Assembly (NCBI GenBank): GCA_947650365.1
Contig: OX393549.1
Coordinates: 32,473,126-32,537,125 of the forward strand
DNA length: 64,000 bases
Direction: 5' to 3'
Source: Chamaelirium japonicum
Taxonomy: Eukaryota > Streptophyta > Magnoliopsida > Liliales > Melanthiaceae
Under the pieces are notes generated by a model that was not told the DNA's origin, searched no databases, and saw only the letters and a program-made list of their open reading frames with translations. Positions within the stretch are counted from its first letter, which is position 1. Each line of letters starts with the position of its first letter. A program made the translations under genes and the position numbers. Positions 36,001-48,538 of this stretch are shown here, piece after piece.

Positions 36001-38000
36001 CAAAATGTGATATGTCCTTTACCTAATATCTCACCTACTACAAGGACCTTAACCACATTACCCCTAAAATTATTGATGGCACCCAAATTGCTATTGGAAC
36101 CGAGCCCACTTTGGAATGCTTCTATTGGTACCCTCTAATAACCCCAAGATACGTAACTTCGTCCCTAACCTCCAGCCAACACCCCCCCTACCATTCCGCG
36201 CCCGCCTGTTATTGTCTCCCTCCTCCAGCCAACCCTTTCCGACACTTCTAAGAATTTGCCTGCCACAAATACCCTCACCATCATCGATCCTTGAATTTTC
36301 ATCCTATTAAGCGACTAAATATCTCTCCATGGTCCGTCTTGGCTTATACCAACCTAGTATCGAAATGGGGTTTGCGATTTTGTTGCTTACAAATAGTATA
36401 TTTTTGTGAAAAAGGGTTGACCTATGCAATAATGAAAAGTTAAAACATGTCGTTAAATATCACAGCTTGCGAAGAAAATAAAATCTAGGAATTGAATAGA
36501 TGTATAAAACTGATCCATAAAAATAAATGCTACTAAGTCCATAAGTATATGACTATAAATGGGCTAGGCTTGGGCCTAGAAAAAGATTTTATTTTTAAAA
36601 AAAGCCCAACCTGAAACAATATCAAATGAGACCCAACGGCCGCACCTTTATTCCCCTCAATATGCATTTGCATTATTCAGTGTCTCCTATTTACACTATG
36701 TTTAGTTTTGCCATAACCAATGCCTGATCTATTGGGTTTTTTTTAGGGGTAGTGTGTGAGCGGTCCCCGACAACATATCGTTTTGGTGAACATGACGCAT
36801 AAGTTTCCATTAGCCAAAGGTATATGATTTTCTTCATAAACCTGAAAATGCCCTCGCCGCTCTTCTTCTCCCATTTTGATTCGAGCGGCGGAGGCGAGAA
36901 ACTCCAGTGACGGAGGTTTAGTTAGGTTAACAAAACCGATGGCATTCACTTCCAGAGGCGGAGGTTTAGTTAGGTTAATGAAACCGAAATGTGATATGTC
37001 CTTTACCTAATATCTCACCTACTGCAAGGACCTTAACCACATTACCCCTAAAATTATTGATGGCACCCAAATTGCTATTGGAACCGAGCCCACTTTGGAA
37101 TGCTTCTATTGGTACCCTCTAATAACCCCAAGATACGTACTTTCGTCCCTAACCTCCAGCCAACACCCCCCCTACTATTCCGCGCCCGCCTGTTATTGTC
37201 TCCCTCCTCCAGCCAACCCTTCCCGACGCTTCTAAGAATTTGCCTGCCACAAATACCCTCACTATGATCAATTCTTGAATTTTCATCCTATTAAACGACT
37301 AAATATCTCTCCATGGTCCGTCTTGGCTTATACCAACCTAGTATCAAAATGGGGTTTGCGATTTTGTTACTTACGAATAGTATCTTTTCGCGAAAAAGGG
37401 TCGACCTATGAAATAATGAAAAGTTAAAACATGCCGTTAAATATCACAGCTTGCGAAGAAAATAAAATCTAGGAATTGAATAGATGTATAAAACTGATCC
37501 ATAAAAATAAATGCTACTAGGTCCAAATGTATATGGCTATAAATGGGCCAGGCTTGGGCCTAGAAAAATATTTTATTTTTTTAAAAGGTCCTATCCGAAA
37601 GCCCGACCTAAAACAATATCAAATGAGACCCAATGGGCCGTACCTTTATTCCCCTCAATATGCATTTGCATTATTCATTGTCTCCCATTTACACTATGTT
37701 TAGTTTTTCCATAACCAATGCCTGATCAATAATTAGTGTTTTTTTTAGGGGTAGTGTGTGAGCGGTCCCCGACAACAAATCTTTTTGTTGTACATGACAC
37801 ACATAAGATTCCATTAGCCAAAGATATCTGATTTTCTTCATAAACCTGAAAATGCCCTTGCCTCTCTTCTTCTCCCATTTCGATTCGACGATGACGAGCG
37901 GCGGAGGCGAGAAACTCCAGTGACGGAGGTTTAGTTAGGTTAACGAAACCGATGTCATTCACTTCCAGCGGCGGAGGTTTAGTTAGGTTAATGAAACCGA
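36001..38000. repeat. Tandem duplication of a unit of about 1 kb
   Basis: The sequence from AAATGTGATATGTCCTTTACC at 36003 to GTTAATGAAACCGA near 36986 is repeated from 36988 to about 38000 with few substitutions. Each unit ends with two copies of a shorter, roughly 48-bp motif (GGCGGAGGTTTAGTTAGGTTAA...). A GTGTGAGCGGTCCCCGACAAC segment in each unit (36752, 37756) matches the ends of the elements at 47952-49048. No gene is recognised. Confidence 0.85.
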
Positions 38001-38782
38001 TGACATTCAAGTGAAAATTTAAAATGTTTTTGAGTCTGTGGAGGATATTTGTGTCCATAGTATTTGTTTATCCTTTAGGCTAGATCGATCTCTTGTCAGG
38101 GCGGTTCACTTAGTCTTTTTTTTTTATTAAGCGTTATTTGTTTGCAAGTTTCATTTACAAAAGGATAATGCATGATGTATTTTAAATTAACTATTACCAG
38201 CTTTGTATCGTGATTAAAATAATCTACAACTATTATTACAACCATCAATGTGTGTCTTACTTAGGTGCTTTTATAAATTATAATTATCATTGGTAAAATA
38301 ATGTTGGTATCAAAAATAAATTTATCCCAACGTGATGGCTGATTGACCAGCAGACTGAAAATGACGAAAATGGATCACGCACCAACAAAATGGCAAAATT
38401 GGCCAAGATCAAAATCAACCAGCACCAATGGGCTCTTGGCATGTTGGTATTTTCTCTCTCCCATGTTAAAGAGATTTTCTGTTCGACTCTCGGTATGGAC
38501 ACCATGGAGCAAACCATCCCTTAAGACCGTTGTGTCTTGTTTGTGCGTGCGAATCCAGGTCGTTGATGTCAAGTTCACGGGATTATGAAAATAATAAATA
38601 GCAGTTGTTGTCTCCTCCCGTTTCGATATCCGGATCTCATTGAGCCCTTGCTCTAGCGCCCTATCCTCTGACCCACTGACCAGTCCAACGAACAGAAAAA
38701 AAAAATCAACCAACAAGCAATTTATGAAAATTATTAGAACCAATGTAGCAAACATAGCTGACATTGAGACCGCCGGAGTACG
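38001..38782. other. Unassigned intergenic stretch
   Basis: No gene or clear repeat is recognised. Confidence 0.5.
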
Positions 38783-39040
38783 GTGGTGTTATGGTTTTTC
38801 CACTGGTGAGCGGTGCTATGTCGTCACCAGTTGTGGCGCCTCCTCTCCCCCCTTTGGGGTTTCTTGTTGGAGTGCGGTACTGTGATGCCGCCGGATGTGG
38901 CGTATCCTCCCCTCCCCCCCCCCCCCCCCCCCCAGTTGTGATGTCGCCGGATGTGCTGCCAGTTGTTTGAGCAGGTTTGTGGTGTCTCCCGGAGGTCTGA
39001 TTGTATTGTGACCTCCCCCTTGCTATGAACCAAAAAACAT
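38783..39040 (+). other. GC-rich repeat resembling 2385-2618
   Basis: It contains short repeated motifs (GCCGGATGTG, CAGTTGTG) and a C-run of about 20 (38913-38933). It ends in TTGTGACCTCCCCCTTG...AAAAAA, as does the stretch at 2385-2618. Possibly the tail of a non-LTR element. Confidence 0.35.
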
Positions 39041-39209
39041 TAGCCGACGTTGAAGAAACTTTATCGGACCAAAAGCGGCAAGATCAAGCACAAGTAATAA
39101 CCATTATTGTGATGACTAAACTAGACGTGTCTTCCAAACCGCTCATCAGAATAGCCATGACCCTAATCCGGATCCGGATCCGGATTCGGATTCGGCATTC
39201 GAAGCCACA

Positions 39210-39647
39210 TGTGAGTTGATTGGGTCGAGACATAGGTATAAGGGCAAAACGCCCAATCTAAATCCAACCTGTTTAATAAGCGGGTCAAAAAACTTAAACC
39301 CAAACCCAACCCACCTAATAAGCGGGTTGATCCCACCTGTTTACTAAACGGGTTGGTCGTGTCGGGTCGGGTTGGCTCAATAGAACCCATGTAAACTTAT
39401 CCGGTTGGGTCAAGACAGGTCGGATATATTGGGCCAGGTTTGATCGGGTTGGCTCTGGTCGGGTTGACATGACCCATTTGGTAAACGGGCCGGGTCAATC
39501 GGGTTATAAGTACAAACCCAAACCCGACCCATTAAATAAATGGGTCAATACGGTCAACCCGTTTATGACCCGAACTCGTTTAGGCCAAACCCAAACCCGC
39601 TAACTTCGGGTCGGGTTGGCAAGTCAGGTCAAGGATTGCCACCCCTA
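39210..39647. mobile_element. GGGTC-rich hAT-type MITE, reversed and truncated at one end
   Basis: The right end GGATTGCCACCCCTA is intact. The interior is the reverse complement of the elements at 1147-2093 (for example TTAGTAAACGGGTT and the GGCAAAACGCCC block). About 20 bp at the left end, including the TIR, are replaced by a GGATCC/GGATTC repeat (39168-39195). Confidence 0.7.
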
Positions 39648-40221
39648 GGTGGCGGTAGACGATGGCTCCAAGCCTCCAACAGTAGGCAACGGTGGTGGAT
39701 GTTGGTGATGACGATGGTGACTGGCGGTAGCGATGAGCGGTGGCGGGTGGGCAACGATAGCATGAGTTTCTTGGGGTTTAACAAGGCCCCAACTCGTATA
39801 TATTACCTGTTCAAGCCCTTCATGAGCCCCAAACGAGCATGTGGGCTAGCCAAGCTTTGATTCGTTTGAGAAATTGAGCTTATATTGTTTATTAAAATAA
39901 TCTAAACTCTAGGATTGGGTTTGTATCAATAAAGAACAAGAGAGAGAGAAAAAAAAAAAAGAAAAAGAAAAAGTCGAATGAGCCCTTACCGAGGTTGCTC
40001 GTGAACCGCCTCACCTTCTTAAATACTATAATCCGTGGATGAAAAATCAAGGGTAGCACTGTCTTGAAATATATACTTGTTGCTACAGTAACTAAATACG
40101 CCATAACCTTAACAAATAGTCACCATAGCCACAATCCTTACGTCGTGACTCCATGGGTTACGACGGTGGATATGTATTAGGGGTGGCAATGGGTCGGGTT
40201 TGTGTTGTGTTTAGTTTCAGG

Positions 40222-41350
40222 TGTTGGGTGTGTGTTTTGAAACCACACAAAGGAATGGGCTTTTAGTCCCATATCGGTAAGGGGAAAAATCCCCTACCAA
40301 CTTAAATAGGATTGCCCACTTCCCCCCACTAGTCATCACACTAGAGGAGGGGCTCCACTAGCCCACACACGCGCGCGCGTGTGTGTGCCGTGCCGAGCCG
40401 GGCTTGGGCTTGGGCATGGGCTGGGCGGCGCGTGTGTGTGCGCCCGCGGACCCGGACACGATAGCACCTCCGAAATGGGCTGGTCCGCACCTGCCCTATT
40501 TTTACTTTTTGCTTTTAAGTCCTCCACTATTTATATTTACCATTTGGGACACTAGCCGTTACGCGAGAAGCGCTGCATGCTAGCCGTTACGTACAGACTC
40601 GCTGCGAGCTGTAACGTGCGAGGTTAATGGGCTTAATCGCAGCCCATTAACCGCTCCCCTCTTTCAGCCTCCCATTAACAGCCCGAGGCCTATATAAGGC
40701 CCGGTGCAGCCATGGGATTTACACACTCCGAAAATCGGAATTCCTCCCTGCTTGCTGCCTCTCTCTCTCTCCCATTCTCTCGTGCCGTGTTGCTGTGGTG
40801 CTGCCCCTTTGCTCCGAAGAGACTTCCTCTCTCGGACCAAAGCCTTGTTGCGGTGCTACCTCCCGGCCTCGAGAAGATCGTCATCGAGTCGCTGGGTTCC
40901 TGAAAGTCTACGAGGTTCGCAAAGCCTTCTTGGAGTCGTGCCGACGAGAAGGAGGTCGCCTGACCGGGGTCGCCGTATCTCCGAGAACAATTGCCACGAG
41001 ACCCGCACGAGGGGGGCAATAAGATTCTTGGGACAGTGCCTAGCACGCTTCGACCACAGGCCAGAGTTTCTAACTCTTATTCTGTCCTAATATTAGATCT
41101 AAAATAATTGACTAGCATCTAATAGAGAAATCTAAATAATTAGACTATTTTAGATAGATTATTTCTCCCTTTTAGAAAAGTTCGGCAAGGTGAATGACGG
41201 TTCCATAGAACCCGCTCTGCCTTGGCAAACAATTTCTAAAAGAGATTTATGACTTGTCCTTGTTTGCGAAAATAATATTTGCTAATAAATCTTAATACTA
41301 ATTTGCTTAAATCCTAAATTTGCTAGTTTAGAACGATTAGATTTCCAACA
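40222..41350 (+). repeat. 5' LTR of the Copia element
   Basis: 1129 bp with TG...CA ends. It contains a (GT/CG) run near 40370, a TATA box near 40690 and a short open frame (40704-41090) that is present in both LTRs but shows no domain and is best read as leader sequence. Confidence 0.95.
40690..40698 (+). promoter_or_regulatory. LTR promoter TATA box
   Basis: CTATATAAG in a GC-rich setting; transcription would start about 30 bp downstream, near 40725. The same motif is at 46847-46855 in the 3' LTR, where it could drive outward transcription. Confidence 0.7.
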
Positions 41351-41777
41351 ATCCAAGAATCTTATTGTAATTTAATCGTTCATAAATTATTTTCTTTGCA
41401 ACGTGCTCACTAAGTTAGCCTACGTGATCATCTATTAGTCTTTATTTCGTGCTACATATTAGTTGCTACTAATTACAAAACTATTTTCTACAAAAGTAAA
41501 TTAGAAGCATAGATTATAGAAAAGACTAAAAGTCGTCATTGAAATATTCCACTGCCTACGGTGTCTAGAAAGGCTTGTCAAACCGGCATTAAATTGCCCA
41601 AGGTAGCTTGGTATTTGAGCGAGCCTAGTGCTCCACCTCCTACCTGGAGCCCATCTGGCCGTTAGGATTTGGAAGTTTCATTTGGACTTCTAAAAGTCGA
41701 ATCTATCTAGGTGTACTTTAAAATTGACAAAACTTATTTTTCAATCCACAGATTACAACTCCTTACTTTGGTCCGAA

Positions 41778-44700
41778 ATGGCCTCACCAAACCGTGAAAC
41801 CCTTAGTGCCAAACCCGAAAAGTTTGACGGGTCTAACTTCAAGAGGTGGCAAAACCAGATGCGATTCTGGCTAACCACACTTGGGTTACTGTCAGCCATA
41901 GGTGAAACCGCACCAGGAATATCCAACGGGTCTAGCCAAATTCGTCGTACCCGAGCCTCCACTTCTCAACCTGAATCTGAACCAACGTCTGGTATTCCGA
42001 CTAGGACCCCAGAAGAAATCAACTACCATGGCCTTCATAGGATCCTAGGGGCCTTATCTGATAGATTATATGATATCTACTATACCATCCAAAACCCTAA
42101 GGACCTATGGGATACCCTAGAGCGTAAGTATGGCCTAGATGATGCTGGAGTAAAACGCTTCAAAGCGTCTGACTTCAACAGCTTCAAAATGGTTGACTCT
42201 AAACCCATGAATGATCAGATTCATGAGTTTGAAAACCTAGTCCAACACCTAAAGATGAATGGTTCCACTCTTGATGAAACCTTCCAAATAGCCTGTCTTA
42301 TAGATAAACTCCCCGCTTCTTGGTCCGAGTTTTCTAAACACCTAAGTCATACCCAAGGTGACCTAACCCTAACTCAAGTTCTAAACTCTATTAGAATTGA
42401 GGAGCAACATAGGCTCAGGGAAAAGGGATCCTCTGAATCCAAACCCAAGGTCAACAACGTAGAGAGTCAACCATCTAAACCATTCCAAAAACCTAGACAC
42501 AAGTTCCAGAAGAAACCCTTCCACCCTAAGCCTAAGCCATATACCAAGAAGCCCTACCATAGCAACCATAACCCAAACCATCCCAAGGACCAAAAGAAGG
42601 AAGGAGTGCGTTGCTGCTACGTCTGCGGTCGGACCAATCACATGGCCAACCAATGCTTCTACAAGAAGACAGCACCACCTCCAAATCCAAGAAGAAATGG
42701 TCCAACGCCACCCGGCTCCCAAGTCAACATGGTGACCTCTGGAGCTGGCTCTTCTGGGACCGCTTTCAGGTCTGTTCTCTTCACCCCTGAAGTTAACATG
42801 ACCTTTCAAGCATTTGATTGGTGGATTGACACAGGAGCTAACATTCATGTTTGCTCTGATCAATCTTTGTTTTCCACCTATCAGGTCTCAGGTGGAGGAG
42901 CTGTAAGCATGGGGAACAATGCTGAGGCTCGTGTGCTAGGGATAGGACGAATCGACCTGAAGCTGACGTCGGAGAAGACCCTGACCCTGCGCGGAGTCCA
43001 CCACGTTCCAGAGATTAGGAGGAATTTAATTAGTGGGTCCTTATTAGTCCAACAGGGCTATAAGCTTGTATTTGAGTCCAATAAGGTTGTAATAACTAAA
43101 GGAATGAATTTTATTGGAAAAGGATTTCTTTGTGATGGTTTGTTTAAATTGAATGTATTCAATCCTTCTTCTACTATTTTAAATGTTGAGTCTTCGGTCA
43201 CTTGGCACCAAAGACTAGGTCATGTAAATTATAATTCAATTAAGAAACTCATGACCTTAAATATCATTCCCAAATCCGATACTAGGAATCTCGACAAGTG
43301 CGAGATATGCGTAGAAGCCAAACAACCTAAGAAATCTTTTAAAACTATCGATCGAGACTCCCATATACTTGAATTAATTCACAGCGATGTCTGTGATTCT
43401 GGGAGAACCTCGAGAGGTGGCAATAGATATTTTGTAACGTTCATAGATGACGCTTCAAAATATTGCCACCTCTACCTTATTAAAACTAAGGATGAAGTTC
43501 TCAGTAAATTTAAAATTTACAGAGCACTGGTTGAGAACCAATTAGACGAAACCATTAAGATCCTTAGGTCAGACCGAGGAGGGGAGTATACCTCAAATGA
43601 GTTAAGTGAGTACTGTGATGACCATGGAATACTCCATGAAGTCACAGATCCTTACACTCCCCAATCCAACGGTGTAGCGGAAAGGAAAAACAGAACCCTA
43701 ATGAACATGGTTAATTCCATGTTACTAAGCTCTGGAGCGCCAGAGAACTTGTGGGGGGAAGCCCTAATGACGGCTTGTTTTATCCTTAACCGCATTCCGT
43801 TCAAACATAATGACTTGACCCCATACAAAGTATGGAAACATAGGAAACCTAACTTAGAATACCTAAAAGTGTGGGGGTGCCTAGCTAAGGTAAAAATCCC
43901 CGATAACAAAAGGAAGAAGATAGGACCTAAGACTGTAGATGCCATCTTTATTGGCTACGCTTCAGACAGTAACGCTAATCGTTTTTTAGTGTTTAACTCT
44001 GAAATAAGCGAAATAGCCAATAACACCATAATCGAAGCAAGAGATGCCTCATACTTCGAAAACATCTTTCCCTATAAGACTAGGATCAACACTAGGATTA
44101 ATACTAATAACCAGGCCTCCAGTTCTAATCAGGTGACTCAGATCGAACCTGAAGTCCAATTAGAACCTGAAGACCAGACTGAACCGGTAACCCAAACCGA
44201 ACCTAGGAGGAGTAAACGTGCCCGTGTAGAGAAAGTCTTTGATGACTTCTATGCACTTATGGTGGAGAACTCCCCCTCCACCTATACAGATGCAATGAAG
44301 TCCATAGACTCACCTTTTTGGAAAGAAGCCATAGATAACGAGATCCAATCCATACTTCAAAACCATACCTGGGAACTCACCAATTTACCTCCTGGTTGTA
44401 AAACCATAGGATGTAAATGGGTGTTTAAGAAAAAGCTTAGACCCGACGGTACCATAGATAAATTTAAGGCACGACTTGTAGCCAAGGGCTTTACCCAAAA
44501 ACCAGGGATAGACTACTTTGATGTCTACTCACCTGTCGCTAGGATAACCACGATTAGGATCCTCATCGCCTTAGCTTCAATCTATAAGCTAGTCATACAT
44601 CAAATGGATGTTAAGACTGCTTTCTTGAATGGCGATTTGAATGAGGAAATATACATGGACCAACCCGAGGGATTTACTGCACCTGGACAAGAGGGAAAGG

Positions 44701-45809
44701 TGTGTAAGTTAATTCGATCCCTCTATGGTCTTAAACAAGCCCCAAAACAATGGCACATGAAATTCGATGAAGTTATCTTATCCTATGGATTTGATATCAA
44801 TTCAACGGATGAATGTGTATACCATAAAGTAGATGGTAATAATATTGTCATTTTATGTTTGTATGTTGACGATATTCTGATATTCGGTTCAAACATACAA
44901 ATCATAAATGATATCAAACAGTTTTTGTCCCAAAACTTTGACATGAAAGATTTAGGACAAGCCGACGTTATTTTGAACACTAAGATCATTAGGAAGAACA
45001 ATGGTTTAGTGTTATCCCAATCCCACTATGTCGAGAAAATCCTTAGGAAATTTTACGATCCCGATTGCCAACCTGTATCCACACCATATGATCCAAATAC
45101 CCATCTAACAAAGAATACTGGACTTCCTAGACTACAGAGCGAGTATGCTCAAATCATAGGATCGCTAGGTTTTCTAGCAAACTATACTCGACCCGATATC
45201 GCTTACGCGGTAAATAGACTTAGTCGTTATACGTCTAACCCAAATTTGTCCCATTGGAATGCGTTAGAAAGAATTTTTAGATATCTTAAGGGAACCATAT
45301 CATACGGTCTCCACTATAGTGGATATCCAGCTGTATTAGAGGGATACTCTGATGCTAACTGGATTAGTGACTCAATAGATATTAAGTCCACAACCGGATA
45401 TGTATTCCTACTAGGAGGTGGAGCCATATCTTGGAAATCCACCAAACAAACTGTTATAGCTAGGAGTACTATGGAATCAGAAATGATAGCGCTAGATACC
45501 ACTAGCACAGAAGCAGAATGGCTTCGAGATCTCCTATATGAGATCCCATTGATAGAAAAGCCTTTACCGGCTATATCTATCCATTGTGATTGTCGATCAG
45601 CTATTGATAAATGTAATCAAGAAAACGCTGATGTAAAAATAAATCGACATCTGAAAGTGAGACATAGATCTCTCAGATATAAGATGAAAAATCACATAAT
45701 TGCCCTAGACTTTGTTAGATCCGAAAAGGATTTGGCGGATCATCTAACTAAGGGCTTATCTAGGACAGTGGTCTTAGAATCGTCGAGGGGGATGGGATTA
45801 AGCCCATAA
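41778..45809 (+). CDS. Copia gag-pol polyprotein
   Basis: The product is 1343 residues from the ATG at 41778; an upstream in-frame ATG at 41724 would add 18. Domains in order are: gag of the UBN2 type (about 10-210); a CX2CX4HX4C zinc knuckle ([14 protein letters not shown], 280-293); an aspartic protease with the DTGA active site (351-354); the pre-integrase motif WHQRLGH (476); the integrase core starting at Asp 537 with SDRGGEY and [12 protein letters not shown]; Copia reverse transcriptase (KWVFKKK...[10 protein letters not shown], then YVDD at 1029-1032); and RNase H (about 1190-1320, YSDANW, STMESEM). There is no stop or frameshift, so the element may be autonomous. It makes all proteins needed for copying and inserting itself. 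The lineage within Copia is not settled by eye. Confidence 0.97.
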   Translation: MASPNRETLSAKPEKFDGSNFKRWQNQMRFWLTTLGLLSAIGETAPGISNGSSQIRRTRASTSQPESEPTSGIPTRTPEEINYHGLHRILGALSDRLYDIYYTIQNPKDLWDTLERKYGLDDAGVKRFKASDFNSFKMVDSKPMNDQIHEFENLVQHLKMNGSTLDETFQIACLIDKLPASWSEFSKHLSHTQGDLTLTQVLNSIRIEEQHRLREKGSSESKPKVNNVESQPSKPFQKPRHKFQKKPFHPKPKPYTKKPYHSNHNPNHPKDQKKEGVRCCYVCGRTNHMANQCFYKKTAPPPNPRRNGPTPPGSQVNMVTSGAGSSGTAFRSVLFTPEVNMTFQAFDWWIDTGANIHVCSDQSLFSTYQVSGGGAVSMGNNAEARVLGIGRIDLKLTSEKTLTLRGVHHVPEIRRNLISGSLLVQQGYKLVFESNKVVITKGMNFIGKGFLCDGLFKLNVFNPSSTILNVESSVTWHQRLGHVNYNSIKKLMTLNIIPKSDTRNLDKCEICVEAKQPKKSFKTIDRDSHILELIHSDVCDSGRTSRGGNRYFVTFIDDASKYCHLYLIKTKDEVLSKFKIYRALVENQLDETIKILRSDRGGEYTSNELSEYCDDHGILHEVTDPYTPQSNGVAERKNRTLMNMVNSMLLSSGAPENLWGEALMTACFILNRIPFKHNDLTPYKVWKHRKPNLEYLKVWGCLAKVKIPDNKRKKIGPKTVDAIFIGYASDSNANRFLVFNSEISEIANNTIIEARDASYFENIFPYKTRINTRINTNNQASSSNQVTQIEPEVQLEPEDQTEPVTQTEPRRSKRARVEKVFDDFYALMVENSPSTYTDAMKSIDSPFWKEAIDNEIQSILQNHTWELTNLPPGCKTIGCKWVFKKKLRPDGTIDKFKARLVAKGFTQKPGIDYFDVYSPVARITTIRILIALASIYKLVIHQMDVKTAFLNGDLNEEIYMDQPEGFTAPGQEGKVCKLIRSLYGLKQAPKQWHMKFDEVILSYGFDINSTDECVYHKVDGNNIVILCLYVDDILIFGSNIQIINDIKQFLSQNFDMKDLGQADVILNTKIIRKNNGLVLSQSHYVEKILRKFYDPDCQPVSTPYDPNTHLTKNTGLPRLQSEYAQIIGSLGFLANYTRPDIAYAVNRLSRYTSNPNLSHWNALERIFRYLKGTISYGLHYSGYPAVLEGYSDANWISDSIDIKSTTGYVFLLGGGAISWKSTKQTVIARSTMESEMIALDTTSTEAEWLRDLLYEIPLIEKPLPAISIHCDCRSAIDKCNQENADVKINRHLKVRHRSLRYKMKNHIIALDFVRSEKDLADHLTKGLSRTVVLESSRGMGLSP

Positions 45810-46359
45810 GAAAAATCACCGCAGTGGGAACCCAACCTCACGGAGGTTCAATGGGTAGAAACAAACTGTAGTAGTGATTGAAAATGAGGAGCACTGAATA
45901 ATGCTCCCGTCCCTATGACGTCAGTGCTTATTAAAAGCAAGGGGTAGGATGAGTTTACAACTCTTAATAAGTCCAAGACCCATGAGGCGGGGTGTCGCCT
46001 TGCTCACACCCCTATTAGGACTTACCTATATGTATGTCGTTGTGAGGCCACAACTCTGGGACCAGGGCTGCTCCCTAGAAATATACAAGAAAAGATATCT
46101 GCGCAAGGCCATTAATTGCGCAACCCGCTTAGAACCATCGAAAACTGTACTACGTGTACTACTTGTAGAAACCCGATAAATGAGACTGGTTCAAGGCGTA
46201 GTCCACCAAGTCCTCACGGATGTATACAACTGTACTAAGTGGAGGTTCAAACCGGAAGGTACCTACACCTACTGCGTAGTATAAGGAATCCAGCAAAGTC
46301 CTTTTACTTTATATTTTGAATTTTTTAAATTATTTAATATTTAGTGGTTTTAAACACAT

Positions 46360-46368
46360 GTGGGGGAT
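46360..46368 (+). other. Polypurine tract of the Copia element
   Basis: GTGGGGGAT directly precedes the 3' LTR and would prime plus-strand DNA synthesis. Confidence 0.75.
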
Positions 46369-47507
46369 TGTTGGGTGTGTGTTTTGAAACCACACAAAGG
46401 AATGGGCTTTTAGTCCCATATCGGTAAGGGGAAAAATCCCCTACCAACTTAAATAGGATTGCCCACTTCCCCCCACTAGTCATCACACTAGAGGAGGGGC
46501 TCCACTAGCCCACACACGCGCGCGCGTGTGTGTGCCGTGCCGAGCCGGGCCGGGCCGGGCTTGGGCTTGGGCATGGGCTGGGCGGCGCGTGTGTGTGCGC
46601 CCGCGGACCCGGACACGATAGCACCTCCGAAATGGGCTGGTCCGCACCTGCCCTATTTTTACTTTTTGCTTTTAAGTCCTCCACTATTTATATTTACCAT
46701 TTGGGACACTAGCCGTTACGCGAGAAGCGCTGCATGCTAGCCGTTACGTACAGACTCGCTGCGAGCTGTAACGTGCGAGGTTAATGGGCTTAATCGCAGC
46801 CCATTAACCGCTCCCCTCTTTCAGCCTCCCATTAACAGCCCGAGGCCTATATAAGGCCCGGTGCAGCCATGGGATTTACACACTCCGAAAATCGGAATTC
46901 CTCCCTGCTTGCTGCCTCTCTCTCTCTCCCATTCTCTCGTGCCGTGTTGCTGTGGTGCTGCCCCTTTGCTCCGAAGAGACTTCCTCTCTCGGACCAAAGC
47001 CTTGTTGCGGTGCTACCTCCCGGCCTCGAGAAGATCGTCATCGAGTCGCTGGGTTCCTGAAAGTCTACGAGGTTCGCAAAGCCTTCTTGGAGTCGTGCCG
47101 ACGAGAAGGAGGTCGCCTGATCGGGGTCGCCGTATCTCCGAGAACAATTGCCACGAGACCCGCACGAGGGGGGCAATAAGATTCTTGGGACAGTGCCTAG
47201 CACGCTTCGACCACAGGCCAGAGTTTCTAACTCTTATTCTGTCCTAATATTAGATCTAAAATAATTGACTAGCATCTAATAGAGAAATCTAAATAATTAG
47301 ACTATTTTAGATAGATTATTTCTCCCTTTTAGAAAAGTTCGGCAAGGTGAATGACGGTTCCATAGAACCCGCTCTGCCTTGGCAAACAATTTCTAAAAGA
47401 GATTTATGACTTGTCCTTGTTTGCGAAAATAATATTTGCTAATAAATCTTAATACTAATTTGCTTAAATCCTAAATTTGCTAGTTTAGAACGATTAGATT
47501 TCCAACA
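46369..47507 (+). repeat. 3' LTR of the Copia element
   Basis: 1139 bp, ten longer than the 5' LTR because of extra CGGGC-type units near 46543-46556. One substitution is visible at 47120 (T here, C at 40963). Confidence 0.95.
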
Positions 47508-47951
47508 TCAGGTGTGTCCAAAACCCCTAGATCCAGACCCAACCCGTTTAATTAATCATGTCAAGATCCTAAACCCGTACCCAACCCGTTTATAAACAGG
47601 TAGACCAGATAAGACCCGTTTACCACACGTGTTTATTCATTTGACCCGATCCGACCCAATCTGACCCGACCCGACCTAACCCGATAGACCTACTGATACT
47701 ATATATTCCAGTATCGGATTGCGGGTAAACCCGACCCGACACGACCTGTTTATTAGATGGGTCTATCGTGTCGACCTGTTTACAATCCGAACCCGTTTAG
47801 CCAAACCCAGACCCGCTAACTTCTTGTCGGGTTTGCTGTGTCGAGTACGGAATTGCCAGCCCTAATATGAACCAGGTTGGATTCGTAGCAGGGTGGGATA
47901 AATCCGGACCCGTACCAAGTCCTATCGGTTTATTCCGAAGAAAAAAAAAAG

Positions 47952-48529
47952 AGGGAGTTGGTGAGCGGTTCCCGACAAGATATCAGTTTAACCCAGAGTC
48001 CCTTTAAAATGCTTTGACGAAAATGCCCTTCAACATTTGTATTGCCATAAGTTTTTTTGAAACTATCCGAACAGATCGAACCTTTGAGATGCTCCGACAC
48101 GGCGACACCGGATCTTTTCTCCTTCGATGCTCACCGTCGCCGAACCGAACCGAACATAAACCTAATTCTAACCTCAATATCTACAGACCATGAGATGAAC
48201 CCTAGATCTAGGATTTCCAAACCTAACCGAACCTAACCCCTCCAGCCCCCCATTCTTTCTCGTCTTTTTTGCTCGCCGCCACTAGGGAGGCTACGGCGAG
48301 TAGCTGAAACTCCTTGATTCCAGCCACCTGAGAAGTTGCCCCTCCTTGTCTGATCTTCGGCCACCACTGCTCCTAGCCACCATCGCGTGCTTTAGAGAAA
48401 AGGAAGGAGAGGCTTGGGCCAATTTTGGGTTTCTAAAAAAATTTAGGGACTTTTTGTTAGTGAAATGTCCGATTGTCCTTCGTCTTAGACATTTGCTATG
48501 TCAGGGATTGATCACCAATTAACCCCACC
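47952..48529. mobile_element. TIR element with GTGAGCGGTTCCCGACAA end
   Basis: The left end GGGAGTTGGTGAGCGGTTCCC and the right end GGGATTGATCACCAATTAACC are imperfect inverted repeats. The interior contains CCGAACCGAAC and CGCCGCCACT stretches that look gene-derived but have no sustained frame. A relative follows at 48539-49048. Confidence 0.55.
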
Positions 48530-48538
48530 CAAAAAAAA

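Larger units (their letters stand above)
40222..47507 (+). mobile_element. Young, apparently intact Copia LTR retrotransposon
   Basis: The total length is 7286 bp, with a perfect 5-bp target duplication TCAGG at 40217-40221 and 47508-47512. The LTRs begin TGTTGGGTGTG and end CCAACA. They differ, as far as I can see by eye, only by one C/T change and a 10-bp CGGGC-type repeat expansion in the 3' LTR, so insertion was recent. One uninterrupted polyprotein frame with integrase before reverse transcriptase defines the Copia superfamily. A GTGGGGGAT polypurine tract (46360-46368) touches the 3' LTR. The primer site after the 5' LTR is not the usual initiator-methionine match. Confidence 0.96.
40178..47864. 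mobile_element. GGGTC-rich hAT-type MITE split by a Copia retrotransposon
   Basis: The left part 40178-40221 starts TAGGGGTGGCAATGGG. The right part 47513-47864 ends AATTGCCAGCCCTA. Together they form a normal member of about 396 bp. Flanks ATATGTAT and ATATGAAC share the first five bases; the related unoccupied site at 31187-31230 reads ATATGTAA, which supports a decayed 8-bp duplication. The Copia element occupies 40222-47507. Confidence 0.82.

Noticed and set aside
40704..41090. 128-codon open frame present in both Copia LTRs
   Set aside because: It lies in LTR leader sequence, has no domain, and its presence twice follows from LTR identity.
45949..46179. Extra open frame after the Copia polyprotein
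   Set aside because: Short, no env-like or other domain, and in the untranslated stretch before the polypurine tract.
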